Shown here piece after piece: positions 16,139 to 25,930 of a stretch of 64,000 bases of DNA. The DNA is taken from assembly GCF_900176485.1 (NCBI RefSeq), contig NZ_FWYD01000001.1:248001-312000 (forward strand), read 5' to 3'. Source of the DNA: Primorskyibacter flagellatus (lineage in GTDB: Bacteria > Pseudomonadota > Alphaproteobacteria > Rhodobacterales > Rhodobacteraceae). The translations under genes were made by a program, and so were the position numbers. Below the pieces are notes generated by a model, which saw only the letters and a list, made by a program, of their open reading frames with translations, was not told where the DNA came from and made no database searches. Each line of letters starts with the position of its first letter. Position 1 is the first letter of the stretch.

Positions 16139-17647
16139 ATGACCCATATTCTTGCAATTGATCAGGGCACGACTTCGACACGCGCGATCCTGTTCGACAC
16201 ATCGCTTTCGGTTGTCGCCTCGGCGCAGGAAGAATTTGAACAACATTTTCCGCATAGCGGCTGGGTCGAACATGACGCCTCGGACCTTTGGTCGACCACG
16301 GCCGCGACCTGCCGTTCCGTGATCGAAAAGGCCGGGCAGGGCACCGACCGGATTGCCGCCATCGGCATCACCAACCAGCGCGAAACCACGCTGGTCTGGG
16401 ATCGCAAGACCGGCAAGCCGCTTTACAACGCCATCGTCTGGCAGGACCGCCGCACCTCGGATATGTGCAAGGCGCTGAAGGCCGACGGGTTTGAAGAGAC
16501 GGTGACGGACCGCACCGGGTTGCTGCTCGATCCCTATTTTTCGGGCACGAAACTGGCCTGGATCCTTGAGAATGTCGACGGTGCGCGGGCGCGCGCCGAG
16601 GCTGGCGACCTGGCTTTCGGCACGGTTGACAGCTGGCTGGTCTGGAACCTGACGGGGGGCAAAGAGCATCTGACCGATGCCACCAACGCGGCCCGGACGA
16701 TGCTGTACGACATCCGCAAAGGGCGTTGGTCCAGCTCGATCTGCGAACGGTTGGGGATACCGATGTCCATGCTGCCAGAGGTGCGCGATTGCGCCGCCGA
16801 ATTTGGCGAAACCCGGCCCGATCTTTTCGGTCGCGCGATCCCGATCCGGGGCATTGCCGGCGATCAACAGGCCGCGACGGTCGGGCAGGCGTGTTTTGAG
16901 CCGGGCATGCTGAAATCCACCTATGGCACGGGGTGTTTCGCGCTGCTGAACACGGGTGACACGCCGGTGCGGTCGCAGAACCGGCTGCTGACGACGATCG
17001 CCTATCAGCTGGATGGCAAGCCGACCTATGCGCTTGAAGGGTCGATCTTTATTGCGGGTGCCGTGGTGCAATGGCTGCGCGACGGGCTGAAAATGATCCG
17101 CGACGCGGGTGAAACGCAGCCCATGGCCGAAAAATCCGATGCTTCGCAACAGGTTGTGCTGGTTCCCGCCTTCACCGGTCTGGGCGCGCCTTACTGGAAC
17201 GCCGAATGTCGCGGCGCGATCTTTGGCCTGACCCGCAATTCCGGACCCGAGGAACTGGCACGGGCCGCCCTTGAAAGCGTCGGGTTTCAGACCCGCGACC
17301 TGCTGGATGCGATGAAGGCCGACTGGTCCGACGCCGGCGCGAAGACCGACGCATCAACACCCGCCCTGCGCGTCGATGGCGGGATGAGCGCGTCGGATTT
17401 CGCCATGCAATTCCTGTCGGACATCATCGACGCCCCGGTAGAACGCCCGCATGTGCTGGAAACCACCGCGATGGGGGCGGCGTGGCTGGCTGGCCATCAG
17501 GCGGGGCTTTTGCCGGATATGCAGGCCTTTGCCGAAAGCTGGGCAGCCGAAGCACGGTTTGACCCCAGCATGCCCGATGACAAGCGTGAGGAAAAATATG
17601 CCGCGTGGAAGCGCGCGGTGGAGGCAACTATCGGCTTTGCGTCATGA
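16139..17647 (+). CDS. glpK: Glycerol kinase (502 aa)
   Basis: This FGGY-family kinase phosphorylates glycerol with ATP to sn-glycerol 3-phosphate. The N-terminal motif [15 protein letters not shown], the [12 protein letters not shown] region and the C-terminal ATP-binding part with [12 protein letters not shown] are all intact, and the length is normal. I start at the ATG at 16139 just before the conserved [11 protein letters not shown]; the longer in-frame start at 16040 has no family similarity. It closes the glp operon and supplies the substrate for GlpD and the inducer for GlpR. Confidence 0.95.
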   Translation: MTHILAIDQGTTSTRAILFDTSLSVVASAQEEFEQHFPHSGWVEHDASDLWSTTAATCRSVIEKAGQGTDRIAAIGITNQRETTLVWDRKTGKPLYNAIVWQDRRTSDMCKALKADGFEETVTDRTGLLLDPYFSGTKLAWILENVDGARARAEAGDLAFGTVDSWLVWNLTGGKEHLTDATNAARTMLYDIRKGRWSSSICERLGIPMSMLPEVRDCAAEFGETRPDLFGRAIPIRGIAGDQQAATVGQACFEPGMLKSTYGTGCFALLNTGDTPVRSQNRLLTTIAYQLDGKPTYALEGSIFIAGAVVQWLRDGLKMIRDAGETQPMAEKSDASQQVVLVPAFTGLGAPYWNAECRGAIFGLTRNSGPEELARAALESVGFQTRDLLDAMKADWSDAGAKTDASTPALRVDGGMSASDFAMQFLSDIIDAPVERPHVLETTAMGAAWLAGHQAGLLPDMQAFAESWAAEARFDPSMPDDKREEKYAAWKRAVEATIGFAS

Positions 17648-17670
17648 CTGACGTGTCCGAAGTTTGTCTG

Positions 17671-17689
17671 CAATAAAGGTCATTTATTG
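17671..17689. repeat. AT-rich inverted repeat between glpK and the convergent gene
   Basis: CAATAAA and TTTATTG form a perfect 7-bp inverted repeat with a 5-nt loop, 24 nt after the glpK stop. It may act as a weak transcription stop; no GC-rich terminator is seen in this spacer. Confidence 0.3.
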
Positions 17690-17723
17690 TCAGTGCTTTA
17701 TCATGAATAGATGATGTTTTACA

Positions 17724-18311
17724 TTATCTTGATGCGCGCCATTTCGTCCATGCTTCCGGTGTATCCAGATCTGTCAGCGCTGCGCGGCCCGGCAATGGCA
17801 CAAGCATTATCCGATCACGCATTTGCTGCAAGATCGGACGCGCGCCACGGTCACCGCTGAGGGTTTTGAACAGCGACAGGCAATCGGCAGGAAACAGAAC
17901 AGGATGGCCGGGTTCGTTCAGAGAGGAGCCCTGAATGATCGCGTGAGGATTGTTACCGTAGTATTTGATAATACTATCTAAATTAGAACTCTTTATGTCC
18001 GGCATATCGGCGGGCAAGATCAGCGCGCCGTCAATTCCGTCGGGCAAAGCCCTGGCCGCTGCGCGCAAGGACGCGGCCATTCCCTCTGCGGCATCCGGCA
18101 CCGGGATGACCCGTAACGACAGATCGTCCAGCGCATTCGCACGCGGATGATCTAGATTGGGCAGCGTTACAAATACCGTATCCGACACAGCACAGGCGCG
18201 TTCTGCCATGATACGCAGCAACGGTTTGCCATCAACATCCTGCAACAGCTTGTCGGCCCCGCGCATGCGACGACTGGCACCGGCTGCGGGAATAATTACA
18301 GCTACTTTCAT
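17724..18311 (-). CDS. MobA/MocA-like nucleotidyltransferase (195 aa)
   Basis: The protein is of the MobA-like NTP-transferase family, with the nucleotide-binding start VIIPAAGASRRMRGADKLL, the metal-site region LPADMPD and the C-terminal GHPVLFPADC stretch. MocA transfers CMP to molybdopterin and MobA transfers GMP; this sequence looks more like MocA. I start at the ATG at 18311 next to the conserved motif; the frame is open further upstream without support. No molybdoenzyme gene is nearby in the window, so the assignment to molybdenum cofactor synthesis rests on family only. Confidence 0.75.
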   Translation of the reverse strand: MKVAVIIPAAGASRRMRGADKLLQDVDGKPLLRIMAERACAVSDTVFVTLPNLDHPRANALDDLSLRVIPVPDAAEGMAASLRAAARALPDGIDGALILPADMPDIKSSNLDSIIKYYGNNPHAIIQGSSLNEPGHPVLFPADCLSLFKTLSGDRGARPILQQMRDRIMLVPLPGRAALTDLDTPEAWTKWRASR

Positions 18312-18675
18312 ATGCGTTCGCCTACCTTCAGGGTTAAAGGGAACTGCTGCATCAAACGAGCGCTGACCGCCGGTTTGGATCGCTACTGTCGGCCTATCCG
18401 CGCAAGGACTACAGTGGGATAGCACGAATGCGACCAACCAGCGCATATGGGTTCAGTAGCTGCCTGAAGCGTAAAAACCAAGGACGTTCTCCGCGATCCG
18501 GTCAAGTTATAGTTCTGACATCGGTGGTTCCCGCATTGACGCACCGGTCGCACGAGCTGTGGTTTTCATTTTGATCCCCACTAGGTATTCCGGAATGCGT
18601 GTCGGCGGCATATGCTCGGGGTGGCAGATCGAAACACGACAATCGGTACGGCGGGCGCGTCGGGAAGGTAGATTA
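18312..18675. other. Divergent intergenic region, no gene seen
   Basis: These 364 bases lie between two divergent genes. The DUF2254 frame is open upstream to 18559 but without a ribosome-binding site. A TATAGT hexamer near 18508 has no convincing -35 partner. I recognise no RNA gene or repeat. Confidence 0.45.
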
Positions 18676-19950
18676 ATGCTGAGTACGATCTTGCGGCGCG
18701 CGCGACAGATTTCACGGCGCCTGCATGTGCGGGTCATCCTGTTTGCGGTGCTCAACCTTGTGGCGCTGGCATTGGCCAAACTCATCTCGCCGATCGTGCC
18801 GGACTGGTTGGGCGACCGCATCGGTGCCGAGGCCGTGGACCCGATCCTCAGCATTATTGCCTCGTCCATGCTGGCCGTCACGACGTTTTCGCTGACGATC
18901 ATGATGGCGGGATTGCATCGGGCTTCAAGCCAATGGACCCCGCGCAGCCATCTGATCCTGCGCGAAGATACGGTCACGCAATCGGTATTGTCGAATTTTC
19001 TGGGGGCGTATCTGTTTGCGCTGGTCGCAATCATCCTGCGCGCCGCGGACGTGTTCGACCATCGTGACATCGTGGTGCTGTTTGGAATGACGCTGGTTGT
19101 GGTGGCGCTGATTGTCGTATCTTTCATCCGCTGGATTTTGCATCTCGAGGGGCTTGGCAGCCTGCCGGAGACCGCGGAACAGATCGAAGACAAGGCAACC
19201 GATTCCCTGCAAAGGATTGCCAGCCATCCTTGCAAGGGGGCCAATCCCCTGACCGACCCCAACACGCAAATCCCGCAGGACGCGTTGATGATCACCGCCC
19301 CGCAACATGGCTATATTCCGCAACTGTTCGAGGAAGCGTTGCAGAAACTCGCCAGCGATAACGACCTTCGTATATATCTGGTGACATCCGTCGGGCGATA
19401 CCTTCACAAGGGTGATCCGCTGGCGTTCGTTTCCACGCCGAGCGGCGCATTGGACGACGGCCTGAAAGACGACATCACCGAATGTGTCCAGATTTCAGAC
19501 CTGCGCAGTTTCGAGCAGGACCCCGTATTCGGCGTCGCGGTCATGGCGGAAATCGCGACCAGAGCTTTGTCGCCAGGGATAAACGATCCGGGCACCGCCA
19601 TTGACGTGGTCTACCGTCTTGGCCATCTGGTGTCGCTTGCAGCGCCACAAGGTGTCGACGTGCCGGAGGTGAAGTATGATCGGTTGTGGGTGCCGCCTCT
19701 GGATTTGGCAGAGTTGTTTAACACCAGTTTCGATCCGATCTGTCGATGCGCCGGGGACGCGGTCGAGGTGCACCTGGCCCTTCAGAACGCGCTAAGCGGT
19801 GTGATAACCCACGCGGCCCCTGAATTGTCAAAAGAGGCCTGGAAGATGGCGGATATCTGTCGCGCGCGCGCCGAAACGATGATCAGCTTTCCTGCGGATA
19901 TTGCGCGGCTGCGCGAGGTCGCCGTGACGCGGCAGGCGGACACCGATTAG
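18676..19950 (+). CDS. DUF2254 family membrane protein (424 aa)
   Basis: An arginine-rich N-terminus (LRRARQISRRLHVR) is followed by about four membrane segments within the first 160 residues, then a long soluble C-terminal region with the conserved stretch ALSPGINDPGTAIDVV typical of DUF2254. The biochemical function of the family is unknown. The ATG at 18676 has GGGAAGG 8 nt upstream. It stands alone, divergent from the MocA-like gene and convergent with the CorC-type gene. Confidence 0.85.
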   Translation: MLSTILRRARQISRRLHVRVILFAVLNLVALALAKLISPIVPDWLGDRIGAEAVDPILSIIASSMLAVTTFSLTIMMAGLHRASSQWTPRSHLILREDTVTQSVLSNFLGAYLFALVAIILRAADVFDHRDIVVLFGMTLVVVALIVVSFIRWILHLEGLGSLPETAEQIEDKATDSLQRIASHPCKGANPLTDPNTQIPQDALMITAPQHGYIPQLFEEALQKLASDNDLRIYLVTSVGRYLHKGDPLAFVSTPSGALDDGLKDDITECVQISDLRSFEQDPVFGVAVMAEIATRALSPGINDPGTAIDVVYRLGHLVSLAAPQGVDVPEVKYDRLWVPPLDLAELFNTSFDPICRCAGDAVEVHLALQNALSGVITHAAPELSKEAWKMADICRARAETMISFPADIARLREVAVTRQADTD

Positions 19951-20009
19951 GCCGCTGCACGGCTTGCGGCTGTCGGATCGACTGTGCTTCCCCCCGATCG
20001 GACGATCCG

Positions 20010-21323
20010 TTACAGGGGCCGGATCTTAAGCCGTGTCACCCGGTTGCCCTCGCGCCCGGTGACTTCAAAGCGGAAGCCGTGAAAGCTGAAGACCTGGCCG
20101 GTGCTGGGGATCATCTGCGCCTCGTGAATGACGAGCCCGGCAACGGTGTTGGCCTCGTCATCGGGCAGGGCCCAATCGGTGGCGCGGTTCAGGTCACGGA
20201 TCGTCATCGCCCCATCCACCCAGAAATGCCCGTCATCGGCGTGACGGACAGGGTGGTCGGCATCGGGATCAAATTCGTCTGTGATCTCGCCCACGATTTC
20301 TTCTAGGATGTCCTCCAGCGTGATAAGCCCTTTAAGCGAGCCGTATTCGTCAACCACCAGCGCAAAATGTGTGCGCCGCCGCAGGAACTGGCGCATCTGT
20401 TCGTCAAGGCTTGTGGTGTCGGGCACGAAATAGGGCTTCATCGCCACATCGGTGATCTTGAACGCCTCCAGTTTCATGGCGGCATCCGTTTCTCGGCCCG
20501 CGATCAGCATATACATGACGCGCAGCAGGTCCTTGGCATGGACCACACCGATGATGTTTTCCGGCTCGTTGCGGTAGACCGGCAGGCGCGTGTGGCTGCT
20601 TTCAAGACATTGCTCAAGGATCAGGTGCGGTTCGGCGTCGGCGTCAATCATCTCGATTCCCGAGCGGTGCAACATGATCTCCTCAACGGTACGGTCGCCC
20701 AGATCCAACGCGCCAAGAATGCGGTCACGATCTTCTTTTTCGACCACGCCCTCGGAATGACCAAGGTTCAGGGCACCTGCGATCTCTTCCCGCACGGCCA
20801 GAATGTGGCTGTCGGGATCGGTCTTCACGCCAAAAACACGCAACACGCCACGCACCAGCCAGCGTACAGCGGCTACTACGGGCGAAAAGACGAGGATCAC
20901 CAGCCGGATAATGGGGGCCACCTTTGCGGCCGCGGTTTCGGCATTGGTGATGGCGTAGGTTTTTGGCAGAACTTCAGCAAAGATCAGAACCAGCAGGGTC
21001 ATCACCAGGGTCGCGAGGGCCACACCGGATTCACCAAACGCCCGCGTGAACAAGGCCGTCGCCAAAGACGTGGCGAGGATGTTCACAAGGTTGTTGCCCA
21101 GCAGGACAGAGCCGATCAGCCGCTCATTGTCTTCGGTGATGGTCAGCGCGCTGACGGCCCCGCTTGACCCTTTGTCAGCCTGCGCGCGCAGTTTGCCGCG
21201 CGACGCTGCGGTCAGGGCGGTTTCGCTGCCTGAAAAGAAGGCTGACAGGATCAGCAGAAATATAATGGCCCCGGAGGTCATCCAGAATGCCGAGTCGAAG
21301 GTCGATAATGTCGCGGAGTCCAT
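20010..21323 (-). CDS. HlyC/CorC-family protein with CNNM and CBS domains (437 aa)
   Basis: An N-terminal DUF21/CNNM transmembrane domain (about residues 15-185, with FFSGSETALTAASRGKL) is followed by a CBS pair (about 205-325) and a C-terminal CorC_HlyC transporter-associated domain (about 345-430). Proteins of this architecture are linked to magnesium and cobalt efflux. It lies 105 nt downstream of xerD on the same strand and is probably part of that transcription unit. The start at the ATG at 21323 gives the full CNNM domain. Confidence 0.9.
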   Translation of the reverse strand: MDSATLSTFDSAFWMTSGAIIFLLILSAFFSGSETALTAASRGKLRAQADKGSSGAVSALTITEDNERLIGSVLLGNNLVNILATSLATALFTRAFGESGVALATLVMTLLVLIFAEVLPKTYAITNAETAAAKVAPIIRLVILVFSPVVAAVRWLVRGVLRVFGVKTDPDSHILAVREEIAGALNLGHSEGVVEKEDRDRILGALDLGDRTVEEIMLHRSGIEMIDADAEPHLILEQCLESSHTRLPVYRNEPENIIGVVHAKDLLRVMYMLIAGRETDAAMKLEAFKITDVAMKPYFVPDTTSLDEQMRQFLRRRTHFALVVDEYGSLKGLITLEDILEEIVGEITDEFDPDADHPVRHADDGHFWVDGAMTIRDLNRATDWALPDDEANTVAGLVIHEAQMIPSTGQVFSFHGFRFEVTGREGNRVTRLKIRPL

Positions 21324-21428
21324 TCAGGGGCCCTTGGTTGGTGTCATTCCGCTTATGAGGCTGCGTTGGCCGTCATTCAAGAGCAAGCGGCCCGGTCGCA
21401 GAGCAGTCAGTGCGGTGGTCATGGTCAG

Positions 21429-22400
21429 CTACGGATCCTCGGTGACGGTATCATCGGCGTCGGCGTGCGGCCCGGCTGACTGCGTCAGCGGATGGTGCTC
21501 AAGAACCAGTTCGCGCAGCCGGTCTTCCAGCACATGTGTGTAGATCTCGGTGGTGGAGACATCGGCATGACCCAACAAGGTCTGGATCACACGCAGATCG
21601 GCACCTCCGGCGAGCAGATGCGTGGCAAAGGCGTGGCGCAGCGTGTGCGGCGTGACTTTCGCGGGGGAAACGCCGCCCGCAACCGCAATTTCCTTGAGCA
21701 TGACGTAAAACGCATGGCGGGTCAGGTGGCCCGCCTTGCTATGCGACGGGAAAAGAAAGGGCGATACCGGTTTGCGCTCGGCTCTGGCGGCGTCTTGCAG
21801 CACATCAAGCGCGTTCAGCCAGTCGGTCAGCGCCACGCGGGCAGGGGGTGACAGGGGCACCATGCGTTCCTTGCCGCCCTTGCCACGAATCAACAACATC
21901 TGCGGGCGTCCGCGCGCGGCGGCAACCGGCAGCGATACCAGTTCTGTCACACGCATTCCGGTCGCATAGAGCAACTGCATCAGACATGTATTCCGCAACT
22001 GATCACCGGGGGTGCGGCCATGCGTTTGTGCGGCCTCCAGCAGGCGGTCGACCTCTTCATGGCTGAGCGTTTTGGGCAAGCGCGCATCGCGTCCCGGTCC
22101 GGTGATCTGAAGCGTTGGATTGTCCGTTCGCCAGCTTTCCTCGTAGGTGAACCGGTAAAGCTGCTTGATCGCTGAAAGCCGCCGGGCACGGGTGGATTTC
22201 GCCAATCCCTGCGCGTCGCAATGGGTCAGGTAGGCCTCGACTTCTGCGCGCATGGCCGTGGCAAGTGAGCCGCCCGCATCGGTCAGCCAATCGTGAAAAT
22301 CGCCTAGATCGCGCGCGTAGGCCAGAAGGGTGTTATGCGCGGCCCCGCGTTCGGCGGCCTGTGCCTCAAGAAAAGCGGATATCCAGTTGCGATCGTTCAT
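21429..22400 (-). CDS. xerD: Site-specific tyrosine recombinase XerD (323 aa)
   Basis: XerD, with XerC, resolves chromosome dimers at dif. The N-terminal SAM-like core-binding domain spans about residues 1-90 and the catalytic domain follows. All catalytic residues are visible: Arg in TGMRVTEL, Lys in GKGGKERMV, His-x-x-Arg in HTLRHAFATH, His in LLGHADVSTT and the nucleophilic Tyr in EIYTHV. The ATG overlaps the stop of the upstream 518-aa gene (ATGA). No att site or integrase-associated island is present, so it is the housekeeping enzyme. Confidence 0.92.
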   Translation of the reverse strand: MNDRNWISAFLEAQAAERGAAHNTLLAYARDLGDFHDWLTDAGGSLATAMRAEVEAYLTHCDAQGLAKSTRARRLSAIKQLYRFTYEESWRTDNPTLQITGPGRDARLPKTLSHEEVDRLLEAAQTHGRTPGDQLRNTCLMQLLYATGMRVTELVSLPVAAARGRPQMLLIRGKGGKERMVPLSPPARVALTDWLNALDVLQDAARAERKPVSPFLFPSHSKAGHLTRHAFYVMLKEIAVAGGVSPAKVTPHTLRHAFATHLLAGGADLRVIQTLLGHADVSTTEIYTHVLEDRLRELVLEHHPLTQSAGPHADADDTVTEDP

Positions 22401-23953
22401 AACTGGCCCGGTCCCGCGAGCAAAAGTTGCAACGCGGCGCGTCGGGCGGCGTCTTCCAACCCGACGCTGCGCAGCACGATCAGCGCATCCGTCAAATCTC
22501 CGGGGTCGCCGCGCATTCCCTGACGCATCAACGCGGTGGTGCGCAGCAGGACTTCGCCCAGACGGTCATCGGCAAGCTGCTCTGCCAGTGCATCGGGCAA
22601 TGCGGCGTCCGGCGCGAACGCCGCTGCAATGGCATGGGCCGTGGCGTCCTGCTCGGGTGGCTCTGCGGAGTCGCCGCGCGCAATCGCGGCAGCAAAGGCA
22701 AAGGGGCTGTCCGCGGTCAGCTTCGCCGCCATCATTTCGTAGTCGGGCGAAAGCAATGCGGCTTGCGTCGCAAGATCCGCGGCACGGCCACTGAGCGGAT
22801 ATTTCATCAGGGATGCACCATAGAGCCGGGAAAAGGGCACAACCAGATCAGCGGCGAGCATCAGCGGCCAGACCCGTTCCAGCGCGGCGGAAATGGCTTG
22901 CGGATCGCGTGACGCCAGCGCCGTGTCAAAGCGTTGCAAGCCTTCGACGCGGTCCCAGATGCCACCCGACGCGGCGCGAAGCCGGTCAGTATAGATGCCC
23001 AGCATCCGGTTTTCCGAAATTGCGCCGACGCGCGCCAATCTCTCGGCGGCAGCAAGCTGGGCCTTCCAGCCCGCATCGCCATTCAGGTTCACCGTCGCGA
23101 ATGGCCGGGGCAGCGTGGCCGTGGGCAGAGGTTCGCCCAAGGCCTCGAACAGACGAAACTCCAACGGCGTCGGGCGTACTGGTGGGGTCAGGGGGGCCAG
23201 TTCCTCGGCCAGTTCGGGATCAAGGAACCGTTCAAGCAGCGACGCCTCGCGCTGTGTCAGGGCGTCAATCGCGCGGGCGGTGCCCAGCGTCGTCATCGCC
23301 GTGCTCCAGTCGCTGTCACGCGCCGAACAAAAGATGCGTGCGCCGTAGCCGGGTGCCAGATGCGGCTTTGCTGCCAGTTGGGCACAGGCCGGGCCGGTTT
23401 GGCCGGTCAGCAATGACAGATCAAACCACAGTCTGAACAACACCGGCGTATCGCTTCCCGCCCGCTCGATCAGCGACATTGCAGGTTCCACCGCCCCCAT
23501 ATCCATCAACTTCGCTGTACGCGCCGCCAAAAGCTGCTCCCCGCTTCCGGCATCGGCTGGTGGATCGGCCTCGGCCAGCAAAAGCGTGAACAGCAGCGCG
23601 TTTATCGCCGGCAACCCATCTTCCGGCTGCGCTGCAATCAACTGCTCCAGCGTGTCGCTGCTTGACGCGACCCACATATCGGCCGGAAGTCCTGTCACGC
23701 TGGGCGGCAACAGGCCGACCGCGGCGAGGCTGGTCTGGTCCAAGGGCATCACCGACACTTCGGGCGACCGGGCAGACTGGCTGGTTGGGGGCTCGATCTG
23801 CGGTTGCGGTCGCCGTTGCGCACGCGGTGCCTGCTGCGCCACCGGTGACGGCACGTTCAGTTCCAGCCAGTCGATCGCCGACAAGGGTTCTTGTGCCGTG
23901 GCCGTGGTGGCGGTTAGCGCCGAAAGGATGGCCGCCGCCGTGCTATTTCGCAT
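22397..23953 (-). CDS. Exported protein of unknown function (518 aa)
   Basis: A short signal peptide (residues 1-20, ending in TATAQ) is followed by a Pro/Gln-rich linker to about residue 70 and a long Ala/Leu-rich, probably all-helical region without recognised motifs. The helical pattern could be a repeat-type scaffold such as a TPR or Sel1-like solenoid, but no clear repeat is visible. It is encoded between a 49-aa membrane peptide and xerD with overlaps at both ends, so the three are probably one operon. I do not recognise the family; the genomic position next to xerD and divergent aroK is my only clue. Confidence 0.8.
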   Translation of the reverse strand: MRNSTAAAILSALTATTATAQEPLSAIDWLELNVPSPVAQQAPRAQRRPQPQIEPPTSQSARSPEVSVMPLDQTSLAAVGLLPPSVTGLPADMWVASSSDTLEQLIAAQPEDGLPAINALLFTLLLAEADPPADAGSGEQLLAARTAKLMDMGAVEPAMSLIERAGSDTPVLFRLWFDLSLLTGQTGPACAQLAAKPHLAPGYGARIFCSARDSDWSTAMTTLGTARAIDALTQREASLLERFLDPELAEELAPLTPPVRPTPLEFRLFEALGEPLPTATLPRPFATVNLNGDAGWKAQLAAAERLARVGAISENRMLGIYTDRLRAASGGIWDRVEGLQRFDTALASRDPQAISAALERVWPLMLAADLVVPFSRLYGASLMKYPLSGRAADLATQAALLSPDYEMMAAKLTADSPFAFAAAIARGDSAEPPEQDATAHAIAAAFAPDAALPDALAEQLADDRLGEVLLRTTALMRQGMRGDPGDLTDALIVLRSVGLEDAARRAALQLLLAGPGQL

Positions 23954-24092
23954 TCAACGTCACCGGTTCCCTGATCTCGCTTGCCGGAGCTGAGAAATCA
24001 GCGCCGAAAAACGGCCCGACATAGGCGTATGCCACCAATGCGATGGCACCCAGAACCAATAAATAAAATACCCATTTCAGAATGCGCCCCAT
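23943..24092 (-). CDS. Small single-pass membrane protein (49 aa)
   Basis: The frame starts at an ATG at 24092 with AAGGGA 8 nt upstream. It encodes one hydrophobic segment (residues 7-27, VFYLLVLGAIALVAYAYVGP) and a short polar tail. Its stop lies 11 nt inside the start of the 518-aa exported-protein gene, which suggests translational coupling. It is divergent from aroK. The function is unknown, but the clear ribosome-binding site, membrane helix and overlap support a real gene. Confidence 0.7.
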   Translation of the reverse strand: MGRILKWVFYLLVLGAIALVAYAYVGPFFGADFSAPASEIREPVTLNAK

Positions 24093-24217
24093 GAAATATC
24101 CCTTTAGCCTGCCTGCCTGCTTGTTTTGCGGAACTTATAACTGGCCTTTTGCCCAAGATCACGTCATTCAGACCTGCAAATTGAAAAATGGCGGCGGATG
24201 GCCGAAAACGGCAACGA

Positions 24218-24766
24218 ATGACAGCCAAGTTGAAGAAAACAGTTGTCCTGGTGGGCATGATGGGCGCGGGCAAATCCGCGGTGGGCAAGGCGCTTGCCGC
24301 ATCGTTGGGTGTGCCGTTCATCGATTCGGACGAGGAAATCGAAAAAGCGGCCAATATGACTATTGCCGAGATTTTCGCGCGTGACGGCGAGCCTTTTTTC
24401 AGGCGCAAGGAAAGCCAGGTTATCGAACGTCTTCTGGGAAACCAGACCGGCATTCTGTCAACGGGGGGCGGGGCTTTTCTGGACCAGGCCAATCGCAAGA
24501 TGATCTCTGACCGGGGTGTGTCGGTCTGGCTGGATGCCGAGCTTTCGCTGCTGTGGCAGCGCGTGCGGCACAAGGACAGTCGTCCGTTGCTGCGATCCCC
24601 CGATCCGCGCGGCACTCTGGCCGCGATTTACGAGGCGCGTGTGCCGATCTATGCACAGGCCGACCTTTCCGTGAAGGCGGACCCTGCCTATTCGATTGAA
24701 ACCATGGCCGCGAAGGTCCGGTGCGCGCTGCGCGCGCGTCCCGATGTCCTGGAGGATGAGCAATGA
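24218..24766 (+). CDS. aroK: Shikimate kinase (182 aa)
   Basis: The enzyme phosphorylates shikimate to shikimate 3-phosphate in the aromatic amino acid pathway. The P-loop GMMGAGKSAVGK, the shikimate-binding FIDSDEEIE, the FFRRKES region, STGGGAF and the LID arginines (RPLL) are all present. I start at the ATG at 24218 near the conserved LKKTVVLVG; an in-frame ATG at 24188 is possible and neither has a strong ribosome-binding site. It overlaps aroB by 4 nt. Confidence 0.93.
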   Translation: MTAKLKKTVVLVGMMGAGKSAVGKALAASLGVPFIDSDEEIEKAANMTIAEIFARDGEPFFRRKESQVIERLLGNQTGILSTGGGAFLDQANRKMISDRGVSVWLDAELSLLWQRVRHKDSRPLLRSPDPRGTLAAIYEARVPIYAQADLSVKADPAYSIETMAAKVRCALRARPDVLEDEQ

Positions 24767-25869
24767 GCGAGACTGTGCATGTCGATCTGGGGGAACGGGC
24801 CTATGACATCCGCATCGGTGACGGGCTGCTTGCCCGTGCCGGCGTTGAGATTGCGCCATTCCTGCACCGCCCGCGTGTGGCGATTGTCACAGACCGCAAT
24901 GTCGCCGCCCTGCATTTGAGCACGCTGCGCGATGCGCTGACGGCGGAAGGAATCGAAAGCGTTGCGCTGGAACTGCCGCCCGGCGAGGCGACGAAATGCT
25001 GGACCGAATTGCAGAATGTGGTCGAATGGCTGCTGGCCCAGAAGATCGAGCGGCGTGATGTGGTGATTGCCCTGGGCGGTGGCGTGATCGGCGATCTTGC
25101 GGGCTTTGCCGCAGCCATTCTGCGGCGCGGTGTGCGTTTCGTGCAAATCCCGACCTCGCTTCTGGCGCAGGTCGATAGTTCCGTGGGTGGCAAGACCGGG
25201 ATCAACTCGGTCGCGGGCAAGAATCTGGTGGGCGCGTTCCATCAGCCGGCGCTGGTTCTGGCGGATATCGGCGTGCTGGCCACGCTGCCACGCCGCGACC
25301 TGCTGGCGGGTTACGGCGAGGTGGTCAAATACGGACTTCTTGGGGACGCGAATTTCTTTGCCTGGCTTGAAGTGAACGGTCCGCTTCTATCGACCGGCGA
25401 CATGGAGGCCCGCGCCAATGCTGTTCGGCGGTCTTGCGAAATGAAGGCCGAGATTGTCGTGCGCGACGAGACAGAGCAGGGCGACCGCGCATTGTTGAAC
25501 CTTGGCCACACGTTCTGTCATGCGCTGGAGGCCACGACTGGCTATTCCGACCGATTGCTGCACGGCGAGGGTGTGGCGATCGGTTGTGCGCTGGCATTCG
25601 AGCTTTCGGCGCGTCTGGGACTGTGTGCGCAGGAAGTTCCCAGCCGGGTGCGGGCGCATCTCAAGGAGATGGGCATGAAGGTCGACCTGACCGACATTCC
25701 CGGCGAGTTGCCTGGGCCGGAGGTTTTGTTGGAGCTGATGGGGCAGGACAAGAAAGTGCTGGACGGGAAACTGCGCTTCGTTCTGGCGCGCGGAATCGGG
25801 CAGTCTTTCGTGACGTCGGATGTGCCGCCGGATGCCGTTTTATCCGTCCTGCGCGACAGCGCGGGCTGA
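24763..25869 (+). CDS. aroB: 3-dehydroquinate synthase (368 aa)
   Basis: This NAD- and metal-dependent enzyme converts DAHP to 3-dehydroquinate. NAD-binding GGGVIGDLAGFAAA, the substrate/metal region DSSVGGKTGIN, GEVVKYG, and the metal-binding histidines in LLNLGHTFCHALE and LLHGEGVAIG are all intact. The start overlaps the aroK stop (ATGA), so the two shikimate-pathway enzymes are coupled. Confidence 0.95.
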   Translation: MSETVHVDLGERAYDIRIGDGLLARAGVEIAPFLHRPRVAIVTDRNVAALHLSTLRDALTAEGIESVALELPPGEATKCWTELQNVVEWLLAQKIERRDVVIALGGGVIGDLAGFAAAILRRGVRFVQIPTSLLAQVDSSVGGKTGINSVAGKNLVGAFHQPALVLADIGVLATLPRRDLLAGYGEVVKYGLLGDANFFAWLEVNGPLLSTGDMEARANAVRRSCEMKAEIVVRDETEQGDRALLNLGHTFCHALEATTGYSDRLLHGEGVAIGCALAFELSARLGLCAQEVPSRVRAHLKEMGMKVDLTDIPGELPGPEVLLELMGQDKKVLDGKLRFVLARGIGQSFVTSDVPPDAVLSVLRDSAG

Positions 25870-25877
25870 TCCATGCA

Positions 25878-25907
25878 AAAGGCACCGGGCAGGAACCCGA
25901 CGCCTTT
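25878..25907. terminator. Bidirectional terminator between aroB and doxX
   Basis: AAAGGC (25878-25883) pairs with GCCTTT (25902-25907), with an inner CGGG/CCCG pair and a CAGGAA loop. T-rich tracts flank both sides, fitting a shared terminator for two convergent genes. Confidence 0.6.
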
Positions 25908-25930
25908 GGTTTTCATGAATTTCTGAAAAG

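Noticed and set aside
21429-22400. Tyrosine recombinase as sign of an integrated element
   Set aside because: All features match housekeeping XerD and no att site, excisionase or phage-like gene is adjacent.
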